From the NCBI GenBank assembly GCA_035518375.1, contig DATIXQ010000129.1, positions 10,757-74,756 on the forward strand: 64,000 bases of DNA, written 5' to 3'. A program made the translations under genes and the position numbers. Under the pieces are notes generated by a model, which saw only the letters and a list, made by a program, of their open reading frames with translations, was not told where the DNA came from and did no database searches. This document shows, in pieces, positions 41,059 to 49,196 of the stretch (positions are counted from its first letter, which is position 1; each line of letters begins with the position of its first letter). The DNA comes from DATJLY01 sp035518375. Its GTDB lineage: Bacteria > Pseudomonadota > Alphaproteobacteria > ATCC43930 > CGMCC-115725.

Positions 41059-41837
41059 GTCAGCAGATTCAGTTTTGGCGCGAGCGCGACGACCGGGCCG
41101 ATGGCGACGATGGCGGGCGGCTCGATCGCAGCCGCGCGGGCATCGGCGGCGGCGCGCGCGAGGCTCGTCGTGAGAACGCGCTGTCCCGCCATCGTGGCCT
41201 TGCTGATGATGGCGACGGGCTCGTCCGGCGCGCGCCCGGCAGCGATGAGGTGCTGGGCAATCTGATCGAGGTGCTTCAGCGCCATATAGACGACGAGCAC
41301 GGGTGCTCCACGCGCGAGCGCCGCCCAATCGATGCCATCCGGCACCTCGCCGCCGCTGGCATAGCCGGTGACGAAGGCGATCGCCGAATTCGTGTCGCGA
41401 TGCGTCGCCGGGATGCCGGCCGCGGCAAGCCCGCCGATGCCGGCAGTGACGCCAGGCACGACGCGGCACGGAATGCCGGCCGCCGCGAGTGCCGCCGCCT
41501 CTTCGCCGCCGCGCCCGAAAAGAAACGGATCGCCTCCCTTCAAGCGCAGCACGCGCTTGCCCTCGCGCGCGAAGCGGAGGAGGCGGAGCGTAATGTCGGG
41601 CTGTTGCGGCGACGGCTTGCCGCCGCGCTTGCCGGCATAGTCGAGCACAGCGCCCGCGCGCGCGAGACGCAGGATGCGCTCATCGACGAGCGCGTCGTAG
41701 ACGACGACATCAGCCGACTGCAGCGCGTGAAGCGCGAGCACCGTCAGGAGCCCGGGCGCGCCCGGCCCCGCGCCGACGAGCCAGACTGAACCCGGCGCGA
41801 ACTCGGGGAGTGCGAAAATCTCGTGGTCGAGCTCCAT
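41055..41837 (-). CDS. cobA: Uroporphyrinogen-III C-methyltransferase (SUMT)
   Basis: A 260-residue enzyme that adds two SAM methyl groups to uroporphyrinogen III to make precorrin-2, the committed step to cobalamin and siroheme. The motifs are VWLVGAGPGAPGLLTVLALH, VVVYDALVD, RVLRLKGGDPFLFGRGGEE, VVPGVTAGIGG and the ATHRDTNSAIAFVTG segment, all typical. It lacks the CysG oxidase/chelatase domains. I used ATG 41837, because the longer frame to 41867 is not conserved. It precedes cobB on the minus strand and diverges from cbiD, with 70 bases between. Confidence 0.95.
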   Translation of the reverse strand: MELDHEIFALPEFAPGSVWLVGAGPGAPGLLTVLALHALQSADVVVYDALVDERILRLARAGAVLDYAGKRGGKPSPQQPDITLRLLRFAREGKRVLRLKGGDPFLFGRGGEEAAALAAAGIPCRVVPGVTAGIGGLAAAGIPATHRDTNSAIAFVTGYASGGEVPDGIDWAALARGAPVLVVYMALKHLDQIAQHLIAAGRAPDEPVAIISKATMAGQRVLTTSLARAAADARAAAIEPPAIVAIGPVVALAPKLNLLT

Positions 41838-41907
41838 TGCCGAAACTCTAGCACATGGCCTCGCCACGCGATTTCCATGCGAACCGATCCGGCTCTAGAC
41901 TTCGCGC

Positions 41908-42981
41908 ATGGCGCACCCTAAGCCCGTTCTTCGGCGCGGCTGGTCGACCGGCGCATGTGCCGCCGCCGCGGCGCGCGCCGCGTTCGAGGCGCTCGTCAGC
42001 GGCCAGTTCCCCGACCCGGTGACGATCGCGCTCCCCGGCGGGGAGCGGCCGCGCTTTGCGCTCGCGGTGAAGGAACGGAGAAACGGAATGGCGCGCGCCG
42101 GCATCATCAAGGACGCGGGCGACGATCCCGACGTGACGCACGGCGCCACGGTGATCGCCGAAGTGACGCGCGCGTCGAGAGGCGCGGGCGTGGTCTTCCA
42201 CGCCGGCGAAGGGGTCGGCACGGTGACACTGCCGGGCTTGCCGCTCGCCGTGGGCGAGCCCGCGATCAATCCGGGCCCCCGCGCGATCATCGCGGCGGCG
42301 CTCGGCGAGGTCGAGCCCGCGCCCGATGTCGAGGTGACGCTGTCGATCCCGGGCGGCGCGACGCTCGCCGCCAGGACGATGAATGCGCGGCTCGGCATCA
42401 TCGGTGGTCTTTCGATCCTCGGCACGACCGGCATCGTCGTTCCTTATTCCTGCTCGGCCTGGATCGCCTCGATCGAGCGCGGCATCGATGTCGCCCGCGC
42501 TGCGGGCGTGACGCATATCGCCGCCGCGACCGGCCGCACGTCCGAAGCGGCTGTGCAGCGGCTGCATGGGCTCGCGGAACTGGCGCTCATCGACATGGGC
42601 GACTTCGCCGGCGGCGTCTTGAAATACCTCCGACGTCATCCCGTGCCGCGCCTCACGCTCGCGGGCGGCATTGCCAAGATGACGAAGCTCGCGGAGGGGC
42701 ATCTCGACCTCCACTCCGCGCGGAGCCGCATCGGCGGCACGGAGATCGCGCGCCGGCTCGCGCGCATCGGTGTACCGGAAACTGTGGTTGCGGCCGATGA
42801 CGAAGGGGCGAGCGTCGGCGCGGCGATGGCCGCGCTCGAGGCGCCGCTTGCCGAAGCTTTCGCGGCGAGCGTCGCCGCGGACGCGCGGCAGGTGGCGCTG
42901 GACCGGCTGGGCCCGGGCATCGCCGTCGACGTGGTGCTCTTCGATCGCGCCGGCAAGCTTCTTGCGCATGCCGGCCCCTGA
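41908..42981 (+). CDS. cbiD: Cobalt-precorrin-5B C1-methyltransferase
   Basis: A 357-residue CbiD protein. The signature LRRGWSTGACAAAAARAAFE near residues 7-28 and ARAGIIKDAGDDPDVTHGAT, then ATGRTSEAAVQRLH, are characteristic. CbiD methylates C1 in the oxygen-independent cobalamin pathway; its presence here, with no CobF in the window, is part of the mixed gene set. The reaction assignment follows the family. cobK overlaps its end by 14 bases. No riboswitch is found upstream in the short 70-base divergent gap. Confidence 0.93.
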   Translation: MAHPKPVLRRGWSTGACAAAAARAAFEALVSGQFPDPVTIALPGGERPRFALAVKERRNGMARAGIIKDAGDDPDVTHGATVIAEVTRASRGAGVVFHAGEGVGTVTLPGLPLAVGEPAINPGPRAIIAAALGEVEPAPDVEVTLSIPGGATLAARTMNARLGIIGGLSILGTTGIVVPYSCSAWIASIERGIDVARAAGVTHIAAATGRTSEAAVQRLHGLAELALIDMGDFAGGVLKYLRRHPVPRLTLAGGIAKMTKLAEGHLDLHSARSRIGGTEIARRLARIGVPETVVAADDEGASVGAAMAALEAPLAEAFAASVAADARQVALDRLGPGIAVDVVLFDRAGKLLAHAGP

Positions 42982-43729
42982 GACACCCGCCGTCCTGATC
43001 CTCGGCGGCACCGCGGAGGCGGGCGAGCTCGCGCGCGAGCTTGCGCAGCGGTACGGCGAGCGGCTCCGCGTCATCACGTCGCTTGCCGGGCGCACCGCGC
43101 GGCCCGCGCCCCTGCCCGGTATCGTACGCAGCGGCGGATTCGGCGGCGCGAGTGGACTCGACTCCTATCTCCACGCCGAGCGCATCGCGCTCCTTGTCGA
43201 TGCGACGCATCCCTTCGCCGTCGCGATCTCGCGCAACGCGCGGCTCGCGGCCGATGCGGCCGCGGTGCCGCGGCTTGCACTCGTGCGGCCGCCATGGCGC
43301 GCCGGCGCGGGAGACCGCTGGATCGAGGTGACCGATGCAGACGCCGCCGCGCGCGAGACCGCGCGTATCGCCAAGAGCGCTTTCCTTACCATCGGCGCGC
43401 GCGAGCTTGCGGCTTTCGCGGACCTTCGCGGCGTGCGCCTTGTCGTGCGGCTGATCGAGCCGCAGCACGAGAAAGCTCCCCTCGGCGACGCGGAATTCGT
43501 GATCGCGCGCCCGCCTTTCACACTGGACGACGAGCGCCGGCTTTTGCATCGTTACGGCATCGAGGCAGTGGTCGCGAAGGCAAGCGGCGGCGCCTTGCCG
43601 GCAAAGCTCGCGGCCGCGCGGGAGACGGGTATTCCGGTCGTGCTGTTGCGCCGGCCGCCGCCTGAGCCAGGTCCCGCGGCGGTGAGCGTTGGCGAGGCAC
43701 TCGCGTGGATCGCAGCGAGGATCGAATGA
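42968..43729 (+). CDS. cobK: Precorrin-6A reductase
   Basis: A 253-residue NADPH-dependent reductase of the CobK/CbiJ family, which reduces the corrin macrocycle at precorrin-6A (or its cobalt form). It begins VLILGGTAEAGELARELAQR, then the family motifs GGFGGASGLDSYL and ALLVDATHPFAVAISRNARL, and later FTLDDERRLLHRYGIEAVVA and KASGGALPAKLAAARE. The ATG at 42968 lies in the cbiD end. Its stop overlaps the ATG pair of the ankyrin gene. Whether the substrate carries cobalt depends on which pathway operates. Confidence 0.93.
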   Translation: MPAPETPAVLILGGTAEAGELARELAQRYGERLRVITSLAGRTARPAPLPGIVRSGGFGGASGLDSYLHAERIALLVDATHPFAVAISRNARLAADAAAVPRLALVRPPWRAGAGDRWIEVTDADAAARETARIAKSAFLTIGARELAAFADLRGVRLVVRLIEPQHEKAPLGDAEFVIARPPFTLDDERRLLHRYGIEAVVAKASGGALPAKLAAARETGIPVVLLRRPPPEPGPAAVSVGEALAWIAARIE

Positions 43730-44298
43730 TGAGAATTGTCCGTGTGACGGGGTGGCGCAGGACTGTATGTGCGGTGGCGTTCGTTCTGGGATGGATCGGT
43801 CAGGCGCGCGCGCAAGGCCAATGGGATCTTTGGTACAGCGTCGCGGACGCGGCGTCGCACAACGATATGCAGCAGGTCGTTGCACTCCTCAAGGCGGGCA
43901 ACCGGGATGCTGACGCGATCGAGAGTTCGACCGGTCGGACCGCGCTTGATTTCGCTGCCACGTTCGACAACATCCCAATGGCGAAGGCGCTGCTCGAGAA
44001 CAACGCGCATATCAACGCGCCCGACCGGTTCGGCAACACCGCGCTCTATTACGCGGTGGAGCGCGACGCGATCGACTTCATCCGCTTTCTCCTCGCCAAC
44101 AAGGCATCGGTCGACGCCGCCAACCGCCAGGGCGTGACGCCGCTGATGACGGCGGCCTCGGAGGGAAAAGCCGCTGCGGTGCGCCTTCTCCTGGCAAGTG
44201 GCGCCGACCCGCGAAAGCAGGATTTCACCGGACGCGACACCTTTGGATGGGCGGCGGGCAGACCTGCGGTGCAACAGGCACTGGCCGCGAAGCCCTAG
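43726..44298 (+). CDS. Exported ankyrin-repeat protein
   Basis: A 190-residue protein with an apparent signal peptide (residues about 1-29, hydrophobic core VCAVAFVLGWIGQARAQ) and four ankyrin repeats: RTALDFAATFDNIPMAKALL, GNTALYYAVERDAIDFIRFL, GVTPLMTAASEGKAAAVRLL and a degenerate one. It would be a periplasmic binding scaffold. The ATG overlaps the cobK stop and has GCGAGG upstream, so it is coupled to the cob genes, though no role in cobalamin synthesis is known. It overlaps the converging cobM end by four bases. Confidence 0.8.
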   Translation: MMRIVRVTGWRRTVCAVAFVLGWIGQARAQGQWDLWYSVADAASHNDMQQVVALLKAGNRDADAIESSTGRTALDFAATFDNIPMAKALLENNAHINAPDRFGNTALYYAVERDAIDFIRFLLANKASVDAANRQGVTPLMTAASEGKAAAVRLLLASGADPRKQDFTGRDTFGWAAGRPAVQQALAAKP

Positions 44299-45065
44299 GA
44301 TCGTTGCCGCGGCCGCAACACGTGATGGTGGTCTGGCGCGTAGAGACGGCTTTCGGAAAAGCTCGATGCGCCAAGGGCGCGGCCGACGAGGATGAGCGCC
44401 GTGCGTGTGATGCGCGCAGCCTTCGCCGCGTCGCGGATGTCGCCGAGCGTGCCACGCAGGATGCGCTCGTCGGGCCAACTCGCGCGGTAGACGATGGCCG
44501 CCGGGCATTGCGCGCCGTAATGCGGCGTGAGTGCGCGCACGACCGGCCCCAGATTGTTGATCGAGAGATGAATCGCCAGCGTGGCGCCGCTCGCGGCGAG
44601 CCGATCGAGCTCCTCGCCCGGCGGCATGTCCGAAGACCGTACCGACGTACGTGTGAGGATCACCGTCTGCGTCACATCGGGCAGCGTCAGCTCGACGCCG
44701 AGCGCAGCGGCGGCCGCGGCAAAGGATGGGACGCCCGGCGTCAGATCGTACGGTATCGCCAGCGCATCGAGGCGACGCATCTGCTCGGCGATGGCGCCGT
44801 AGAGCGAGATGTCGCCGGATTGGAGCCGCGCGACCTCGCGTCCGGCCGCATGCGCAGCCGCCATCTCAGCGACAATCTCGTCGAGCGTGAGGGATGCGGT
44901 ATCGACGACGCGTGCGCCCTTGGGCGCCGCCGCGACGACCGCCGCCGGCACCAGCGAGCCCGCGTAGAGGCAGACCGGGCAGCGCTCGACGAGGCGCAGA
45001 CCGCGCACGGTGATGAGGTCGGGTGCGCCGGGGCCGGCGCCGATGAAGTGAACCCTGGCGCTCAC
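44295..45065 (-). CDS. cobM: Precorrin-4 C11-methyltransferase
   Basis: A 256-residue SAM-dependent methyltransferase (CobM/CbiF). It shows VHFIGAGPGAPDLITVRGLR, the CLYAGSLVP motif, RLQSGDISLYGAIAEQM, the LTPGVPSFAAAAAALGVELT segment and TLAIHLSINN. It methylates C11 of the ring after ring contraction. The GTG start overlaps the stop of the cbiG-cobJ gene (GTGA). It is the last gene of the coupled operon cbiX-cobH-cobL-glycosyltransferase-cobI-cbiG/cobJ-cobM. Confidence 0.95.
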   Translation of the reverse strand: MSARVHFIGAGPGAPDLITVRGLRLVERCPVCLYAGSLVPAAVVAAAPKGARVVDTASLTLDEIVAEMAAAHAAGREVARLQSGDISLYGAIAEQMRRLDALAIPYDLTPGVPSFAAAAAALGVELTLPDVTQTVILTRTSVRSSDMPPGEELDRLAASGATLAIHLSINNLGPVVRALTPHYGAQCPAAIVYRASWPDERILRGTLGDIRDAAKAARITRTALILVGRALGASSFSESRLYAPDHHHVLRPRQRS

Positions 45066-46867
45066 GGCAGGCGGTATCCGCGCGGCGTATAGAGACGCGG
45101 CGCGCGGCCCGGCAGCAGCCGTGTCGCGCTGCTTCCGACGACGACGAGCGTCAGCATGTCGACTGAGCCCTCGTCGATCGCCCCGAGCGTCGTGATAACG
45201 ACGCGCTCGCCCGCGCGGCCGAGATTGCGTGCGAGCGCCGCCGGCGTGTCGGCACCTCGCGCCGCGCGCAGGATCTCGAGTGCGCGTGCGAGCTGCCGCT
45301 CGCGCCGTGCCGAGCGCGGATTGTAGAGCGCCACGACGAAATCGGCTGCAGCCGCAGCCTCGAGGCGGCGCTCGATCTCCTGCCAAGGCGTCAGCAGGTC
45401 GGAAAGCGAGAGGACGCAGAAATCATGCCCGAACGGCGCGCCAAGACGGGCCGCCGCGGCCTGGAGCGCGGACAGGCCGGGCACGATCGAGATGTCGACG
45501 CGCGCCCACGCCTCGCGCTGCTCGCGGTCGAGAAGCTCGAACACGAGGCTCGCGAGCCCATAGATGCCGGCATCGCCCGACGAGACGAGCGCCACCGCGC
45601 GTCCCGCGGCGGCAAGATCGAGCGCGCGCCGGGCGCGGCCCTCCTCGTCGCCGATGACGCTCGCATGGAGCGACTTGCCGCGCGCCGCGGCGCCCAGCAG
45701 ATCGATGTAAAGCTGTAATCCAACGATATCGCTTGCGGCAGCGATGACCGCATCTGCCTCGGCGGTGCGCCAGCGCGGATCGCCGGGCCCGATCCCGACG
45801 ATGGCGAGCCGCCCCTGCGCGCGCCCGATCTTGTGCGGATCGAGCGGCGCCGGTGCGCGCGCGACGGCGCAGGTGGCATGGGCCGAGATCTGCTTCGGCA
45901 CGGCGAGTGCGCCCTCGGCACCCACGGCCGCGAGCGCGGCACCTTCAGCAACGCCATAGCAGCCGACCGCGCGGAACACGGCTTCTGACGGGTTCTCGAG
46001 CCGCGGCGTCTCCTCGCGCAGAGCGGCAGCGGAGAAGAACCGCGCCGGCACGCCGAGCTGAGCCGCGAGAGCATGAACCGCGGGCTCGTCCATCTTAAGG
46101 TCGAGCGAGACGACAGCGGCCACCGCGCCTTCGGCCAGCCCGTGCGCCGCGAGCGTTTCGCGCGCAAGGCTCAGGAGCTCGTCCGGCGGACACTCGCGCG
46201 CGCAGCCGACGCCCAAGGCCAGCACCGGCGGATGAAGCACGAGCGCGCGTTCGCCCGCGGCGGGCGCGCGGTCTGTAATTCGGATGGCGCGCGCCGCTTC
46301 CGGCGCAAATTCAAGCCGCGCCGCAGCGAGCCAGTCGGCGTTGCCTGCCTCGACCGCAAGCGCGACGGGCTCGCCGGCGATGAGCGCGGCCGCGAATTCC
46401 TTGAATTTCTGGGGGTCGGCGACGCGCCAGTCCGGCGGCAACTCGTCAAGCGCCACACCGAGGACGAGATCGCTCGCCGTCGTGATCGCAGCGCTTCCGC
46501 CCATCAGCGCGGCAATCTCGCGCGCGAGCCGATTGGCGCCGCGATGGCCGCCCAGAAGCGGCACCGCGACGGAGCCGTCCTCGGCCACCGCGACGACCGG
46601 CGGCTCCGCGCGCTTCTCGGCAAGGAGCGGCGCCAGCGCGCGCACAAGGATGCCGGCCGCGCAAATCCCGACGATCGGCGTTCCGCCGGCAAAGAGCGCG
46701 GCGAGATGCGGCACGAGCTCGCGGTAGGAGACGTCGCAGGCGATGCCGCGGCCCGCGCGCGCGTGGAGCCGGGCGCCCGGCAAATGCGCGGCGATGCGCC
46801 GGCCGAGCGCCTCGGCGCTCGTGCCGAGCACGACCACCGCCGCGCCCGCGGGCAAATCCGCGCTCAT
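45062..46867 (-). CDS. CbiG-CobJ fusion: cobalt-precorrin-5A hydrolase / precorrin-3B C17-methyltransferase
   Basis: A 601-residue fusion. Residues about 1-345 are CbiG: AGGTPIVGICAAGILVRALA, VVAVAEDGSVAVPLLGGHRG and LALGVGCARECPPDELLSLA (its C-terminal CobE-like domain). CbiG opens the lactone and loses the C20 fragment in the oxygen-independent route. Residues about 350-601 are CobJ/CbiH: GRLAIVGIGPGDPRWRTAEA, VALVSSGDAGIYGLASLV and the VVALYNPRSARRERQL motif, which contracts the ring and methylates C17. The ATG at 46867 overlaps the cobI stop; a GTG six bases earlier is the alternative. Confidence 0.92.
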   Translation of the reverse strand: MSADLPAGAAVVVLGTSAEALGRRIAAHLPGARLHARAGRGIACDVSYRELVPHLAALFAGGTPIVGICAAGILVRALAPLLAEKRAEPPVVAVAEDGSVAVPLLGGHRGANRLAREIAALMGGSAAITTASDLVLGVALDELPPDWRVADPQKFKEFAAALIAGEPVALAVEAGNADWLAAARLEFAPEAARAIRITDRAPAAGERALVLHPPVLALGVGCARECPPDELLSLARETLAAHGLAEGAVAAVVSLDLKMDEPAVHALAAQLGVPARFFSAAALREETPRLENPSEAVFRAVGCYGVAEGAALAAVGAEGALAVPKQISAHATCAVARAPAPLDPHKIGRAQGRLAIVGIGPGDPRWRTAEADAVIAAASDIVGLQLYIDLLGAAARGKSLHASVIGDEEGRARRALDLAAAGRAVALVSSGDAGIYGLASLVFELLDREQREAWARVDISIVPGLSALQAAAARLGAPFGHDFCVLSLSDLLTPWQEIERRLEAAAAADFVVALYNPRSARRERQLARALEILRAARGADTPAALARNLGRAGERVVITTLGAIDEGSVDMLTLVVVGSSATRLLPGRAPRLYTPRGYRLP

Positions 46868-47565
46868 CGCCACGCCTCTCCGCGCCGATGGCAGACGATC
46901 ATCGAGAAATAGGGCACGGTCTCCGGCGCGACCTCGGCAAGCGACAGCACGCGCTCATTGTCGAGGCTCGCGCGCTCGACATAGCGCGCGTGCGGCGTAA
47001 GCCCGAGGCGCATGAGCAGATCACGAATGCGCGCGAAATGCCGGCCGAGCTTGACGATGGCGATGGCGTCGGCGCAAGCGATGCGGCGCTCGATCGCCGC
47101 ATCATCGAGCGGCGCCGGGATTACGGCGAGCATGTCGTTGCGTGCCGCAAGCGGCCACTTGGCGGCCGCCGCGACGGCCGCGAGCGAGGAGACGCCGGGC
47201 ACGATCTCGACCTCGTGCGTCGCGGCAAGGCGCGCGAAGAGATAGATGAACGAGCCGTAGAAGAACGGATCGCCTTGGCACAGGACGGCGACGTCTCGGT
47301 TCCGCTCGAGCTCGGCCGCGATGGCGGCGGCAGCCGCGTCGTAGACGCTTTCGGGCGGCGCTCCGCTCTCGATCGGCACGCGGACCGGAATCTCGATTTG
47401 CGCCGGCGAAAGCCAGCGCGCAACGATCGAGCGGGCAAAGCTCCGACCGTTCTCCGGCGCGGGATAGGCCACGACGTGCGCCGCGCGCAGCCGCGCCAAT
47501 GCCTTCAGCGTGAGTAATTCGGGATCACCGGGCCCGACGCCGAGACCAAAGACATGGCCCGTCAT
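46864..47565 (-). CDS. cobI: Precorrin-2 C20-methyltransferase
   Basis: A 233-residue SAM-dependent methyltransferase that methylates C20 of precorrin-2 (CobI), or its cobalt form (CbiL). Motifs: GHVFGLGVGPGDPELLTLKA, VVAYPAPENGRSFARSIVAR, VAVLCQGDPFFYGSFIYLFA and EIVPGVSSLAAVAAAAKWPL. The ATG overlaps the stop of the glycosyltransferase gene (ATGA), so the membrane enzyme before it is translated together with it. It is followed by cbiG-cobJ with another ATGA overlap. Confidence 0.95.
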   Translation of the reverse strand: MTGHVFGLGVGPGDPELLTLKALARLRAAHVVAYPAPENGRSFARSIVARWLSPAQIEIPVRVPIESGAPPESVYDAAAAAIAAELERNRDVAVLCQGDPFFYGSFIYLFARLAATHEVEIVPGVSSLAAVAAAAKWPLAARNDMLAVIPAPLDDAAIERRIACADAIAIVKLGRHFARIRDLLMRLGLTPHARYVERASLDNERVLSLAEVAPETVPYFSMIVCHRRGEAWR

Positions 47566-49196
47566 TCCGGTGCGCTCCGATAGAGGGTCAATGTCATGGT
47601 CTTGCCATTCGAATAGTTGAGACCTGACACGGCCCCGATCGCTTGCGGCGTCATGCCGGCGCCCGCGGCGGCGGCGGCGAAGGCGTTCGATGCACGGCCC
47701 GCGACAAGCGCGAGCGCGCCCGGTGTCTTCGCGAGCGCCTGCGCCGCCTGCTGTGGCGGCAGGATCTCGGTCCTGCTGCCGAGCAGGAAAACGAGGCTCG
47801 GCTCGTCATAGCCGGCGACGATGACCGGTGCGCCTCGCGGCACCACCCGCGCCACCATCGCCGCCGCCGCGCGGCTGAGCCAAAGCCGATCGAGGCGCGG
47901 CGCCTCGTACGCCAGCGCCGGAACGACAAGGAGCGCCAGCACCGCGGCGCCGAGCGCGAGGCCCGGCGTTACGGCGTGCCGGAGAGCGCGCACGGCGAGC
48001 GCGGCCACAACAACGACCGCGGCCGCCGCCGCGAGCTCCACGGCATCAAATCCCTGGCCCAGCCAATGCGGCGCAAGCGCCAGTGATCCAGCAACGGCAA
48101 GCGACAGAAGCCCCCAGAGAGAGGCGACCACATGACGGCCCCATGCGGGCAAGTCCGCGCTCGCATCGACCGCCGCGCGGCCGGCCAGAAGCGCAAGCGC
48201 CGGAAATGCCGGCAAGAGATAATTCGGCAATTTCGTCGGCACGAGCTCGAGCACGAGCCAGAACGGCACCGCCCACGCGACGAGGAAGCGCACGGCCGGA
48301 TCGCGGCGCTCCCGCCACGCGCCGACGCCTGCAGCGAGAAGGAGCAGCGAGCCTGGCCAAAAGGTAAGCGGCAGCAGCAGGAGATAAGTCCCGGGCCAGG
48401 CGCCGTGGCTTTCTTGCGCACCCACGATCTTGCCGAGGAAATCGTGGCCCATCGATTGATTGAGGAACGCGCCGCTGGTCGCAAGCGAGATCGCAATGAG
48501 CCACGGCAGAACGAACGCGAGAAAGACCGGTACGCCCCAAAGCGGCCTCAGTTGCCGGAGCCAGCGCGCGTCGCGCATCGCGAGCACGAGCGCGAGGCAA
48601 GTGAGAAGCGCGAGCGCCGGCGCGACCGGGCCTTTGACCAGAACCGCCGCGGCCTCGGCCGTCCAGAACAGAAACGGCCAGCCCCACGAAACGGCGCCGC
48701 CGCGCGCCGCGCGCGCAATCTCCGCGAGCGCGCCCTGGGCCGCGACGCAGCAGAAAAGCAGCACCGCATCCGTCTTGGCGAGATGCGCCTCGGCGACGAG
48801 ACCAAGCGAGGAGGCAAGGAGCGCCGCGCCGCAGAGCGCAGCCGGCCGGCCGCAGAGCCGCGCGCCGAACTCGAAGGTCAGGAGCACCGCGCCGACAGCG
48901 CCGAGGAGCGAAGGCACGCGATAAGGCCAGATCGCGTTGCTCCCGGCGTCGCTCAGCGCTGCCACCGACGCCGCCTGGAGCCAGTAGATGCCGGCCGGCT
49001 TGGCGTTGCGTGGCTCGTCGAGGAAGCGGATGTGGAGGAAGTCGCCGCTCTCGAGCATCTGTCGCGTCGCTTGCGCGAAGCGCGCCTCGTCACGGTCCGT
49101 CACCGGCAGCGAAGCGAGGCCCGGGAGATAAAGGCCGAGGCACAGGAGCAACAGAAGACCGTAGCCCCGCCAGCCGCGGCTCGCCGCTTCGATCAT
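47562..49196 (-). CDS. PMT/ArnT-like membrane glycosyltransferase
   Basis: A 544-residue polytopic protein of the ArnT/PMT glycosyltransferase family (GT83, COG1807). The first periplasmic loop has the acidic motif LPVTDRDEARFAQATRQMLE that binds the lipid-linked sugar, then the FLDEPRNAKPAGIYWLQAAS segment. About twelve hydrophobic helices follow, with a C-terminal periplasmic domain. It would move a sugar from an undecaprenyl or dolichol-like carrier to a lipid or protein. Unexpectedly, it is in the middle of the cob operon, overlapping cobL at its start and cobI at its end by four bases each. A link to corrinoids is not known. Confidence 0.88.
   Translation of the reverse strand: MIEAASRGWRGYGLLLLLCLGLYLPGLASLPVTDRDEARFAQATRQMLESGDFLHIRFLDEPRNAKPAGIYWLQAASVAALSDAGSNAIWPYRVPSLLGAVGAVLLTFEFGARLCGRPAALCGAALLASSLGLVAEAHLAKTDAVLLFCCVAAQGALAEIARAARGGAVSWGWPFLFWTAEAAAVLVKGPVAPALALLTCLALVLAMRDARWLRQLRPLWGVPVFLAFVLPWLIAISLATSGAFLNQSMGHDFLGKIVGAQESHGAWPGTYLLLLPLTFWPGSLLLLAAGVGAWRERRDPAVRFLVAWAVPFWLVLELVPTKLPNYLLPAFPALALLAGRAAVDASADLPAWGRHVVASLWGLLSLAVAGSLALAPHWLGQGFDAVELAAAAAVVVVAALAVRALRHAVTPGLALGAAVLALLVVPALAYEAPRLDRLWLSRAAAAMVARVVPRGAPVIVAGYDEPSLVFLLGSRTEILPPQQAAQALAKTPGALALVAGRASNAFAAAAAGAGMTPQAIGAVSGLNYSNGKTMTLTLYRSAPE

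Noticed and set aside
41838..41907. A second cobalamin riboswitch between cobA and cbiD.
   Set aside because: The gap is only 70 bases and contains none of the B12 aptamer motifs.
41848..43095. A 415-codon minus-strand frame opposite cbiD.
   Set aside because: It is the shadow of cbiD, which has full family motifs and matched neighbours.
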